From NCBI RefSeq assembly GCF_019264485.1, contig NZ_JAHVAA010000008.1:62001-126000 (forward strand): 64,000 bases of DNA, read 5' to 3'. Of this stretch, positions 19,228 through 27,180 are shown piece after piece; position 1 is the stretch's first letter, and every line of letters begins with the position of its first letter. The notes under the pieces are model-generated. The model was not told the origin of the DNA. It searched no databases and worked only from the letters and a program-made list of their open reading frames with translations. Source of the stretch: Sediminibacterium sp. GTDB taxonomy: Bacteria > Bacteroidota > Bacteroidia > Chitinophagales > Chitinophagaceae. The translations under genes were made by a program, and so were the position numbers.

Positions 19228-19719
19228 ATGACCCATTTCGAACTCTTCAACCTCCCGATTACCCTTAACGTTGATACCAGCGGTTTGTCGAAAAAGTATT
19301 TTGAATTGCAGCGGAAGTATCATCCCGACAGGTTTGGGCAGGCATCTGATGCAGAGCAGGAAGAAGCATTGCAGGTATCGGCACAGGTAAATAAGGCATT
19401 TAAAACGCTGAAGGACCCTGATGAAACCATTAAATATGTATTGCAGTTAAAAGGGTTATTGGAAGAGGAAGAAAAATACCAGCTTTCACCCGATTTTCTC
19501 ATGGAAGTAATGGAACTGAATGAAGAACTGGAATCCGGTATGACCGATGCCATACAGGCAAAAATTGATCAACTAAAAAATGAATTGTATGCAACTGTGG
19601 AAACGATTATTACAAATTATCAGGAAGGTATTAGTACCGAAAAAGAGTTGCTGCAAGTGAAGGAGTATTATTTTAAGAAGAAGTATTTGGACAGAATGGT
19701 TGATAATTTGGAATTTTAA
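19228..19719 (+). CDS. hscB: Fe-S cluster assembly co-chaperone HscB
   Basis: 163 residues. The N-terminal J domain has the HPD motif at 32-34 (KYHPDRFG), followed by a C-terminal three-helix HscB domain with the family pattern LSPDFLMEVMELNEELE. It stimulates the HscA ATPase and delivers IscU for iron-sulfur cluster transfer. No hscA or iscU is adjacent. The length matches the family. Confidence 0.92.
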   Translation: MTHFELFNLPITLNVDTSGLSKKYFELQRKYHPDRFGQASDAEQEEALQVSAQVNKAFKTLKDPDETIKYVLQLKGLLEEEEKYQLSPDFLMEVMELNEELESGMTDAIQAKIDQLKNELYATVETIITNYQEGISTEKELLQVKEYYFKKKYLDRMVDNLEF

Positions 19720-19812
19720 AACAATAGTAGTGGACTATTATGATCTTCCACAAAAGGTTTTACAATATTTTGGTAAAACTTTAAGCATTACTTCCGGGAA
19801 GGTTTATCGACT

Positions 19813-20208
19813 TTATTTTTTCTTGCCAATCGTATAATCCATCTTTATCAGGTATACTTCCTGCTCAATCAGTATTTGTATATCGTGCTTTATTTGATAG
19901 TAATTGTCCGTGACTTGCCCGGCATCCAGTTCTCTAACCAACGGTATATCCTTAAATCCTTTCATTTCCTCATTAATCGCATTACTGTCATTGACCAGTT
20001 CAGCATGGAACATTTTCAGTTTTATCTTTTCGTGGGGATCATCTGATACCATTCCGACAAATTCACCGGAAGACAGCCCGGATATTTTGGATGCAGGTAT
20101 GGCAAAATCAAGCTGCATGGATTTGCTTACAGACGTATCGGTTCTATTGATGGAAAGGCTCTGCCTGTCCTGCATGATTTTCCCGAAACGTTCGGACAGT
20201 AATTTTGC
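19813..20208 (-). pseudogene. C-terminal remnant of a MobC/TraG-type conjugative coupling protein
   Basis: The frame encodes AKLLSERFGKIMQDRQSLS...TDTSVSKSMQLDFAIPASKISGLSSGEFVGM and a tail rich in QIKHDIQILIEQE. This is the conserved C-terminal end of the Bacteroidota mobilisation/coupling ATPase (YWFAS/TraG-like); the Walker motifs and all upstream parts are missing. Similarity stops at about 20208, exactly where a plus-strand Crp/Fnr fragment begins, so the gene is truncated by a recombination junction. It shows that a conjugative element was once here. Confidence 0.75.
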
Positions 20209-20347
20209 GATGCCACCGAAGGAAAGACTTAAAAAACTGGAGGCGAATTATCCGTGGATTGTGACATATCCAAGGATCAAGGATTATATGCTGGCGGGGT
20301 ATTTGGGGATTGATAAGACGACGCTTAGTAAGTACAGGCATGTATAA
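20209..20347 (+). pseudogene. C-terminal remnant of a Crp/Fnr-family regulator
   Basis: Only about 45 codons: MPPKERLKKLEANYPWIV...DYMLAGYLGIDKTTLSKYR, then stop. The pattern RLKxLxxxYPWI...YLGIxxTTLSKYR resembles the C-terminal winged-helix end of Bacteroidota Crp/Fnr proteins; the sensor domain is absent. G+C-rich codons (GCG, GGG, ACG) contrast with the AT-rich genes after it. It is joined directly to the mobC-like remnant on the other strand. Confidence 0.55.
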
Positions 20348-20413
20348 ATATGTATAAAAAGATAATATTTTTTAAATAGATTTAAAAATGTATGTTTATT
20401 AAAAAATATATTT

Positions 20414-22339
20414 ATGAGACATATATTTATTTGGGTACTTGGATTGATGCTTTTATTCAGTTCATGTCGCAAATCAATCATGGATTATGAAACAACTGAT
20501 TCAAACCAGTTAGTGGATGTTAACAGGTTTTTTGCAGTATCAAATAATGCAAATCCTTTGGTTGTTAGCATAATCAATGATATAAAGAAAAAAAACGCGG
20601 GTTCTGATTTTCTGAAATCATTTATTAAAGAAAATGGATATCCAAGCTGGGATCATGTAATTGTCAGTGAAGACTATGCTACCGGGGTGAACACCATTGT
20701 ACAGCGCAGTAGCGAAACGAATACAGGAAATTCTGGAAGAGTACCATTTGTGATCATACCTATGACTGAGAAAAATTCTAAAAGAGTTATTTCCTATACC
20801 CAATGTTATCTATTTAATGATTCAACTGTCAAATACATTACGACGCGGAAAAAAGATCTTCTAAGAAAATATCCTGAGAGTATTTATCAAAAAATCAACC
20901 GACAAATTTCGTTTACACTGTTTGCTGTCTTTGAAAAAAGGATCAACCCAAGTCAAAGATTCATATTGCCAGCACCCTATAACCAAGATTATTCAAAAGC
21001 CAATTTTGGCCGGGTTTCTGGATTGCCTCAAGAGGCAAACAGTATTAGTGTCTCGAGTCAGCATATCGAAGTCAGTACCGGGACGCCAAACAATCATGAT
21101 ATATATTATGTTGACAATGGCGATTACCGTATATACTATATATATCATGCCGATGGACCAAATCCTAAATGGACAATCCTTTCAATAACTATGATCTCGC
21201 AAGTTCCACAGAATGATCCTGGAGGAGGCGATCTCCCGCCTAATTATTACCCGATTTTTTATCCAGATCCTTTACCTGGATATAATCAGTATGCCGATAA
21301 TATTAGCGGAGGCGGTAGTGGAGGGGGATCTATGATTAATTTTCCTCCAGGATGGTTTTCTCAGGACCCTAATGGTCCAGCATTTGCGCCAGATGTAAAC
21401 AACTTTCAGGAACCCGGTGATACGGATTATATACCAAATTCTTTGTCCGGTAATTCGGCCTGGAATTATATTGCTATTGGATTGGTAAATAACAGCTTTG
21501 GTTTGATCGATTTTACCAATATTCCCTGTCCATCTAAGGAAGCATGGCTTCAGTTGGCGGCTTTTAAACCTAATCAAAGTGCAATTGATAAACTAAATAC
21601 AATTTCTGCAACAATTTATTCAAGTAATGGAAGCTCGTCGATGAGTGGTTATATTGAGCATAAATATGTTGCTGCTATTCAATATCTAAGTTCAGGATTT
21701 AGTGCAACAACTAATCTTGATTATTTTCCTATAAAAATAAATACGCTGCCAACTGTGAATGGTCAACAGCTTAGTCCAAATGGATTCCTGAATTATATAA
21801 GAACTCATCTGAACCAATTTGTCGACACTACGATCTCAAAGTTTACTCCGTATAACCATTACGGCGTAAACGACAATGCCTTATGGAATTCATCAAATCC
21901 TAGTGATGCAATCGTTTCGTTAGATATTTTTGGAAATGATGGTAGTGTAATCACTTCATTTGATCCAGCCAATCCATCAAAATGGATATTTAGTACTATA
22001 AAGGATCCATATAATGGTCAACATCCAGTTAGTGGCAACCGTGAATTTAGCATTGAACCTGATCCATCAGGAGGATATATTTTATTTACAAGAGGCGTTG
22101 ACAGGTTAAGCGATCCAATAGGGACTATTTTACAATTTACTTTTGGAGTTCCTTTTAATACAGCAACTGATTTATGGCAGTCTTTTCAGGCTAGAGTGAA
22201 TACTTTTGTAAATCAACATGGGGGTAATGCAACTGTTGAATCACCCGTTATTGCCCGTCCCAATTGGGATCTATTAAGGGCTGTAATGAATCGGACGATG
22301 CCATTAAGTAGTATCCCATTTAAATCCCCATGTAATTAA
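20414..22339 (+). CDS. large orphan lipoprotein
   Basis: 641 residues. The signal sequence ends in the lipobox LLFSSC with lipidated C18, so the mature protein is membrane-anchored. The middle is Pro/Gly/Asn-rich (about 265-330: YYPIFYPDPLPGY, GGGSGGGS), which looks like a flexible linker between an N-terminal (about 19-255) and a C-terminal (about 340-641) globular part. No domain is recognised. The gene is AT-rich compared with its neighbours and lies in a decayed mobile region, 10 bp upstream of a small membrane protein gene. A secreted effector or toxin-like role with a membrane immunity partner is possible but only an inference. Confidence 0.75.
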   Translation: MRHIFIWVLGLMLLFSSCRKSIMDYETTDSNQLVDVNRFFAVSNNANPLVVSIINDIKKKNAGSDFLKSFIKENGYPSWDHVIVSEDYATGVNTIVQRSSETNTGNSGRVPFVIIPMTEKNSKRVISYTQCYLFNDSTVKYITTRKKDLLRKYPESIYQKINRQISFTLFAVFEKRINPSQRFILPAPYNQDYSKANFGRVSGLPQEANSISVSSQHIEVSTGTPNNHDIYYVDNGDYRIYYIYHADGPNPKWTILSITMISQVPQNDPGGGDLPPNYYPIFYPDPLPGYNQYADNISGGGSGGGSMINFPPGWFSQDPNGPAFAPDVNNFQEPGDTDYIPNSLSGNSAWNYIAIGLVNNSFGLIDFTNIPCPSKEAWLQLAAFKPNQSAIDKLNTISATIYSSNGSSSMSGYIEHKYVAAIQYLSSGFSATTNLDYFPIKINTLPTVNGQQLSPNGFLNYIRTHLNQFVDTTISKFTPYNHYGVNDNALWNSSNPSDAIVSLDIFGNDGSVITSFDPANPSKWIFSTIKDPYNGQHPVSGNREFSIEPDPSGGYILFTRGVDRLSDPIGTILQFTFGVPFNTATDLWQSFQARVNTFVNQHGGNATVESPVIARPNWDLLRAVMNRTMPLSSIPFKSPCN

Positions 22340-22349
22340 TATTCATGCC

Positions 22350-22823
22350 ATGAAAAAAATATCTTATTTATTTAAATGGGTGTTTTTTGGATTTGGAATT
22401 GTTCCAGTAGTATATAGTCTAATCGTAAGTACGATTGAATTTAATTCCAAGCCCCCAATAAATCCAGCTTTTGAATATGATTCCATTCATTGGACCACTT
22501 TTTTTTCAAGGTACTTTTGGTTAACTATCAGTTATTATAGTTATTTTTTCTTTTTTGGTTTGCTGATTCTTGAAGGTGTTAAAGCTTTTATGAATGCCAT
22601 CTCTGGAATGAAGTCAATCATAATTCAGTTATTTGTTTTCTATATTTATTTCTTTTTGTTTCAGTTAGCTGCCTTGAAAATTACGAATCTGACAACTGAT
22701 TATTTTCATTTCGGAAATATCACTTCGAAGCTTGTCTTACTTGTTTTGATCGCAAGCACTTTATTTAGCTTTTTGTATTATTTACTCTTTAATCAAAATA
22801 AAGATGGAACTGTAGCCGAATAA
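22350..22823 (+). CDS. small four-helix membrane protein
   Basis: 157 residues with four strongly hydrophobic segments (about 9-28, 50-75, 88-110, 125-148) and a short charged C-terminus (NQNKDGTVAE). No family is recognised. It starts 10 bp after the orphan lipoprotein gene, so the two are probably co-transcribed, and it shares its AT-rich composition. An immunity or transport role for the lipoprotein is conceivable but unsupported beyond position. Confidence 0.7.
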   Translation: MKKISYLFKWVFFGFGIVPVVYSLIVSTIEFNSKPPINPAFEYDSIHWTTFFSRYFWLTISYYSYFFFFGLLILEGVKAFMNAISGMKSIIIQLFVFYIYFFLFQLAALKITNLTTDYFHFGNITSKLVLLVLIASTLFSFLYYLLFNQNKDGTVAE

Positions 22824-22880
22824 ATAATTTCTACATATAAATTATCGATTTTGAATATGGCAAATCAATCAACTAAATAG

Positions 22881-23293
22881 TTGCAAAATCCGATCGCATT
22901 GACCACTTCTGTCCGATTTTGATGTTCCTATCTGTTCCGATTCAAAATGACCATATCCATCTGGTACAAAATGACCAGTATCCTGTTACTTCCCTTTATC
23001 ATTATTTTGAGAGCAGCACAGCATTTATTTTCGCTGCAGCATAATCTATCCAGCAACAACAACGATCGTCGATTGTATTTCCTGTATTGTATGTAATTGA
23101 TAACTACAGTAATTGTATCAAGAGAAGATGAGCTAGTGAAGGTTGACAGTAATTAATGGTAGTGAAGTATCTTTAACGGGATGAGATGATCACACCTGGT
23201 ATGTATCATCTGTCTATGTATATCGAATGATGATCACAAACATACCCCTTATACGCGAGCAAAAATTGTGGTCAGTTTAATCGGATTTTGCAA
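22881..23293. mobile_element. decayed IS21-like element (ends only)
   Basis: TTGCAAAATCCGAT...TGACCAC at 22881-22906 is repeated in inverted orientation at 23268-23293 (21 of 26 bases conserved). Inside the left end are further CCGATT..AAATGACCA and TACAAAATGACCA copies (about 22930-22975). Multiple short terminal repeats with GACCA are typical of IS21-family ends. The transposase and helper genes are absent. Confidence 0.55.
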
Positions 23294-23419
23294 AAAGTTG
23301 GCAAAAGCAAAACAATCATTGAAATAAGAGGTATTGATAACGGAATTATCATGGATTTCTTTTTTGAGAAAAAGAATGGTAAATGGATCTTAGTAACTTG
23401 GATAGATAGTTCGACTTAA
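23294..23419 (+). pseudogene. C-terminal coding fragment truncated at the IS end
   Basis: A plus-strand frame encodes KTIIEIRGIDNGIIMDFFFE and KKNGKWILVTWIDSST before the stop at 23417-23419. It reads like the beta-strand C-terminus of a small NTF2-like/DUF4348-type protein, with no start and no upstream part; it begins where the IS-like inverted repeat ends. The family assignment is tentative. Confidence 0.4.
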
Positions 23420-23569
23420 TCATCCTATACTAATGAGATCGGCTTTTTAATAATTTGGTCAAACAAATTAAGCCTTATACCTTTTAAATATTATTTCATA
23501 TTATTGACACAAATTTTGACACCTCTCTAAAACAATAAACCGCTTAAATATTGAGTTTAAACGGTTTAT

Positions 23570-23590
23570 AAAACCTGTTTTGTAGGTTTT
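23570..23590 (-). terminator. hairpin downstream of tRNA-Leu
   Basis: On the minus strand the tRNA is followed at once by AAAACCT...AGGTTTT (23584-23590 with 23570-23576). A second hairpin follows (AAACCGCTTAAA/TTTAAACGGTTT, 23538-23567). Confidence 0.5.
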
Positions 23591-23591
23591 G

Positions 23592-23675
23592 TGCCCAGAA
23601 CAGGAATCGAACCTGCACTACCTTGCGATAACCAGATTTTGAGTCTAGCGCGTCTACCAGTTCCGCCATCTGGGC
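23592..23675 (-). tRNA. tRNA-Leu (anticodon CAA)
   Basis: 84 nt. The acceptor stem GCCCAGA/TCTGGGC pairs fully; D-arm GGCGGAACTGGTAGACGC; anticodon stem CTAGA/TCTGG with loop CTCAAAA, giving CAA; a type II long variable arm; T-arm with GGTTCGATTCC. CCA is not encoded. Its 3' end faces the decayed island at 19.8-23.6 kb, the side on which tRNA-targeting integrative elements insert. Confidence 0.95.
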
Positions 23676-23841
23676 ATTGGGGTTGCAATATTAGGGAAAG
23701 AATCTGAGAATCTGACAATATACCGGTTGAAAAAAAGGGTCTTTCTTGTAAAGTATCACACAGCGCACCGTCTACATAAGTTCATCAATATTTTTTACCT
23801 GAGACTTGAGAAAAATGTACTTTACGGTACAACTTTAACCC

Positions 23842-25104
23842 ATGCATAAGCGCGATTTTCTTAAATCAATCTCCCTGGCTGGCCTCGCACTACCCTTAAG
23901 CAGTAACGCTATGAACGAATGGATACAACAATACGATACCCTCTCTCCTGAAGAGATGGCCAATGATGAAAATTTCTGGTCTGTTATCAGAAACGGCTAC
24001 AAACTGAAACCCGATTATATTAACCTGGAGAATGGTTATTATAATTTTCTACCCGAAAATATTCTCGAAGCCTATATTAAAAATATCCGGGAAGTGAATT
24101 ACCAGGGTCCCTACTACATGCGCACGGTGCAGGGCGATAATAAAAAGAAAGCCAATACAGCATTGGCCGAACTGGCTGGCTGCAGTGCAGAAGAACTCAT
24201 TATTACCCGTAACACCACCGAATCGCTCGATACCATCATTGGTGGTTATCCCTGGAAAGCAGGCGATGAAGCAGTGATGGCCGCACAGGATTATGGTGCT
24301 ATGTTAGATATGTTTAAGCTGGTTGCTAAACGTCATGGAGTCATCAATAAGATTATTTCTATTCCGCATAACCCAAAAAGTGATGATGAACTGGTACAAC
24401 TCTATGCCAATGCCATTACACCCCAAACAAAACTGTTGATGGTTTGCCATGTGGTAAATATTACCGGACAGGTAATGCCCGTTAAAAAGATATGCGACAT
24501 GGCCCATAGCAAAGGTGTACAGGTACTGGTTGACGGTGCCCATGCTTTTGCACAACTCAACTTTAAAATACCCGATCTCCATTGCGATTATTATGGTGCC
24601 AGTTTACATAAATGGCTGAGTGTACCACTGGGCGCAGGTTTATTGTATGTGAAGAAAGAGCATATTCACCAGAACTGGCCATTACTCGGACCTTCGGAAG
24701 GAGAAGAGAAAACGATCGCGAGATTAAATCATACCGGCACACATCCCGTGGCAACAGATATTACCATTCCTTATGCCATTGAACACTATAAAATGATTGG
24801 TGCAGAAAGAAAAGAAGCCCGTTTAAAATACCTGCAACAATACTGGCTCAAACAGGTAAAACAGCTACCCAATATCATCATCAACACACCCGATGATCCG
24901 CAACGCTGTTGTGCCATTGCCAATGTTGGGGTAAAGGGAATGAAACCATCAGACCTTGCAACCAAACTTTTAAATCAGTATAAAATCTATACCGTAGCCA
25001 TAGAACGTGCAGAAGCCAATGTGTACGGATGCCGCATTACCCCCAATCTCTACACCACAACTGAAGAGCTTGATCAATTGGTAACTGCATTGAAGAATAT
25101 ATGA
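23842..25104 (+). CDS. class V aminotransferase (isopenicillin-N epimerase/cysteine desulfurase-like)
   Basis: 420 residues. The N-terminal MHKRDFLKSISLAGLALPL looks like an export signal related to the Tat type but with KR instead of RR. The body is a PLP-dependent fold type I enzyme: TRNTTESLDTII binds the cofactor phosphate, LVDGAHAFAQL carries the PLP-pyridine Asp, and the Schiff-base Lys is in YYGASLHKWL. The exact reaction is unknown; the group contains epimerases and desulfurases. It follows tRNA-Leu in the opposite direction and is followed by the CATCTGA array. Confidence 0.87.
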   Translation: MHKRDFLKSISLAGLALPLSSNAMNEWIQQYDTLSPEEMANDENFWSVIRNGYKLKPDYINLENGYYNFLPENILEAYIKNIREVNYQGPYYMRTVQGDNKKKANTALAELAGCSAEELIITRNTTESLDTIIGGYPWKAGDEAVMAAQDYGAMLDMFKLVAKRHGVINKIISIPHNPKSDDELVQLYANAITPQTKLLMVCHVVNITGQVMPVKKICDMAHSKGVQVLVDGAHAFAQLNFKIPDLHCDYYGASLHKWLSVPLGAGLLYVKKEHIHQNWPLLGPSEGEEKTIARLNHTGTHPVATDITIPYAIEHYKMIGAERKEARLKYLQQYWLKQVKQLPNIIINTPDDPQRCCAIANVGVKGMKPSDLATKLLNQYKIYTVAIERAEANVYGCRITPNLYTTTEELDQLVTALKNI

Positions 25105-25163
25105 TGTCAGATATCAGATCGCAGATGTGGATTTGTTGAAAGTCTTAACTTGCATATCCAAAA

Positions 25164-25261
25164 CATCTGACATCTGACATCTGACATCTGACATCTGACA
25201 TCTGACATCTGACATCTGACATCTGACATCTGACATCTAACATCTGGCATCCGACATCTAA
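25164..25261. repeat. 14-unit tandem array of the heptamer CATCTGA
   Basis: Ten perfect CATCTGA units (25164-25233) and four variant units (CATCTAA, CATCTGG, CATCCGA, CATCTAA) end 3 bp before the ATG of the ECF sigma gene. Inverted copies of the word (GATGTCAGATATCAGATCGC) occur at 25105-25124, just after the aminotransferase stop, so the array can also fold back. A related fragment lies at 43793-43816. Confidence 0.95.
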
Positions 25262-25264
25262 CTT

Positions 25265-25825
25265 ATGCAACACACTCTCTCACCCGACCAATGGATTTCC
25301 AACTACGCCGACCTGCTTTATGCTTATGCAAAACCCAGGGTAAATGATGCGCAGGTAGCAGAGGACCTGGTTCAGGAAACTTTTCTGAGTGCATGGAAAG
25401 CCAAAGATGGTTTTAAGGGAGAAGCATCGGAGAAAAGCTGGTTATTTACCATCCTGAAAAACAAGATTATTGACCATTACCGTAAAAAGGCAAAAGATAT
25501 TGTTCAAACAGGTACCGAATCAGATGCCACTGATCTATTCTTTGACCAGCATGAACACTGGACAAAAACCGATCAGCCTTTAAACTGGACCGCCCCTGCT
25601 GATGGTATCAACCAAAAAGAGTTTTATACGGTATTTGAAAAATGTAAGCAAAAGCTCCAGCAGGTACAACAAAGTGTATTTGTTATGAAGTATATGGATG
25701 ATATGGATGCAGCCGAAATTTGTAAGGTGTTGGGTATTACCCCGTCAAACTATTGGGTACTTATACACAGGGCCAAACTTGGATTAAGGGCCTGTCTGGA
25801 AAAAAACTGGATCAACCTTAGATAA
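25265..25825 (+). CDS. ECF-type RNA polymerase sigma factor
   Basis: 186 residues with sigma-70 region 2 (about 12-80: AEDLVQETFLSAWKA, WLFTILKNKIIDHYRKK) and region 4 (about 125-175: QQSVFVMKYMDDMDAAEICKVLGITPSNYWVLIHRAKLGLR). The acidic, Trp-rich linker between them is longer than usual. It is followed after 13 bp by a small zinc-finger-like protein gene that is likely its anti-sigma factor. Its start codon is 3 bp after the end of the CATCTGA array, so the array lies in its leader or promoter. Confidence 0.92.
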   Translation: MQHTLSPDQWISNYADLLYAYAKPRVNDAQVAEDLVQETFLSAWKAKDGFKGEASEKSWLFTILKNKIIDHYRKKAKDIVQTGTESDATDLFFDQHEHWTKTDQPLNWTAPADGINQKEFYTVFEKCKQKLQQVQQSVFVMKYMDDMDAAEICKVLGITPSNYWVLIHRAKLGLRACLEKNWINLR

Positions 25826-25838
25826 GAACCTTATAACC

Positions 25839-26081
25839 ATGGGATTATTTAATATCAGTTGTAAAAAAGCAACCCTGCTCTCTTCCAAAAAAGAGGAAGG
25901 CCGGTTGAGTTGGATTGAAAAGATCCAGTTGCGCTCCCATATGACCATCTGTAGTCTTTGCCGTTTATTTGAACAGCAATCACAGATCATCGCCCACCAT
26001 GCCAAACATGCTGAATGCGCAGATAAACTTTCAGAAGAGGCGAAAAACAAAATGCAGGAGGCCCTACACCCAAGTAAATAG
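25839..26081 (+). CDS. mini zinc-binding anti-sigma-like protein
   Basis: 80 residues with the motif RSHMTICSLC, i.e. H34-x3-C38-x2-C41. This is the HxxxCxxC signature of the ZAS anti-sigma domain; the N-terminal cysteine in ISCKKATLL is also typical. It lacks any membrane segment, so it would be a soluble cytoplasmic anti-sigma factor, possibly redox- or zinc-responsive. It is co-transcribed with the ECF sigma gene (13 bp gap). Confidence 0.8.
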   Translation: MGLFNISCKKATLLSSKKEEGRLSWIEKIQLRSHMTICSLCRLFEQQSQIIAHHAKHAECADKLSEEAKNKMQEALHPSK

Positions 26082-26084
26082 CAC

Positions 26085-26144
26085 ACAGATTATCATGATT
26101 TTTATGATTTATCATGACAAATCATAAAAATCATGATAATCTGT
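26085..26144. repeat. family D perfect 26-bp-stem palindrome
   Basis: The arms at 26085-26110 and 26119-26144 are perfect reverse complements, starting ACAGATTATCATGATTTTTA, around the 8-base loop ATCATGAC. It starts 3 bp after the anti-sigma stop. The arm and loop words recur at 17812-17880, and half of the arm recurs at about 57270-57296. Confidence 0.95.
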
Positions 26145-26217
26145 ATGCCGTCTAATCGCAAAAAAATGTCGAACGACCTGGTCATTCGACATTTCTTATT
26201 CCTTATTTCTCTGTTTC

Positions 26218-26880
26218 TTATTTCTCCGAAGGATTCTTCTTCCCTGCCAGCAGTTTCTCCAGCGCTGTTTCCAGTCTGCGCTGCTTGGTTTCCTCTTTTT
26301 TGGCACCCTGTATCCAGTTTACATATTCTTTCTGGTTGGTGAATGACAGGGAGCTGAAAAATTCTTTGGCCTCTTCGTGTTTGGTGAATAATCTTTCCAG
26401 TTCAACCGGTGCTACCACCAGTCTTTTTTCAAAATCAACACCCATTTCCAGGCTCTTCACCTCAGAAAACGCACGTGAGCGGTTAGGGATTTTCTCGGTT
26501 CTTTTAAAACGGATAGCACTCCACACATGATCGAGGGCCACCATTCTTACCGATTCATACTCTTTTTTAGTAAGGCAATCCCAGCTACAGTCACGGTTCA
26601 GATCACTAACGATCTTACTGGTGGTTTTGGGATAAGCTACCCATAACTTACTGTCTTCATGCAAGGCCGGGATCACTTCGCACAACACATTATTTAACTG
26701 TTGCTGACTGATAGCAAACACCAGGGCAAAATCAACCTTTCTGCTTTTGAGCAGTGGTGTGACATTCTTAGCGTAAGTTAACTTGGCAAACTGTTTTTCG
26801 ATAGCTGAAGGAAGTCCCTGAATAAGCAGGTTCTTCTCATCCTTCAACTGTAACTTTTCCAACACGGTCTGATTTGACAT
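26218..26880 (-). CDS. YdeI/OmpD-associated family protein
   Basis: 220 residues from MSNQTVLEKLQLK (ATG 26880; an in-frame ATG at 26892 is less likely). It has an N-terminal DUF3052-like stretch (ALVFAISQQQLNNVL...KLWVAYPKTTSK) and a C-terminal YdeI-type segment (FFSSLSFTNQKEYVNWIQGAKKEETKQRRLETALEKLLAGKK). This C-terminal helix pair is the hallmark of the bacteriocin-protection YdeI/OmpD-associated group. The biochemical function is unknown. Confidence 0.82.
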   Translation of the reverse strand: MSNQTVLEKLQLKDEKNLLIQGLPSAIEKQFAKLTYAKNVTPLLKSRKVDFALVFAISQQQLNNVLCEVIPALHEDSKLWVAYPKTTSKIVSDLNRDCSWDCLTKKEYESVRMVALDHVWSAIRFKRTEKIPNRSRAFSEVKSLEMGVDFEKRLVVAPVELERLFTKHEEAKEFFSSLSFTNQKEYVNWIQGAKKEETKQRRLETALEKLLAGKKNPSEK

Positions 26881-26917
26881 GCCTAAAAACAAATTAGTAG
26901 GATGAACAAAAGGAAGG

Positions 26918-26925
26918 CAAAGTTA
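26918..26925 (-). promoter_or_regulatory. -7 box of the YdeI-like gene
   Basis: Minus-strand TAACTTTG, a TAnnTTTG match 37 bp before ATG 26880. Confidence 0.5.
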
Positions 26926-27045
26926 AAAAAATGTTATGGGTTTCCGCAAACAAAAGCAATGTATTTTGTGTTTTAGCGGCTTTTTTAACAGAAAAAAGGC
27001 CGGAATTACTGAGATATAATTAGTAATAGTTATGTGTTAGCGGGT

Positions 27046-27085
27046 TATGAGAGTCAGGAAGACGGAAAGTCCGGGAGTCAGGAGT
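27046..27085. repeat. family C half-element
   Basis: Contains GTCAGGAAGACGGAAAGTCC and GGGAGTCAGGAG, a single arm of the family C word with no clear opposite arm nearby. It lies in the 300-bp space between the YdeI-like and M48 genes. Confidence 0.6.
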
Positions 27086-27180
27086 GCGAATATGAAGGTA
27101 ATCTTCAGACTGCTGCAACTCAACCCGACCCTCTCCTTCGCAAAAGGGTGTAGTACTCCAACTCACTCACCACTAACTAC

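Larger units (their letters stand above)
22824..23591. other. gene-poor stretch with IS remnant and truncated ORF
   Basis: 768 bp with no intact gene. It contains IS21-like terminal repeats at 22881-23293, a truncated C-terminal coding fragment to 23419, and hairpins downstream of the tRNA-Leu gene at 23536-23590. The rest shows nothing recognisable. Confidence 0.6.

Noticed and set aside
19720..19812. Left attachment-site copy of the tRNA-Leu 3' end
   Set aside because: I searched this stretch for the tRNA 3' sequence and saw no copy.
19904..20347. 147-codon plus-strand gene covering the Crp-like tail
   Set aside because: Only its last about 45 codons resemble a protein; the earlier part is antisense to the mobC-like remnant.
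25164..25261. CRISPR array
   Set aside because: The repeat is a 7-bp unit in direct tandem with no spacers, and no cas gene is nearby.
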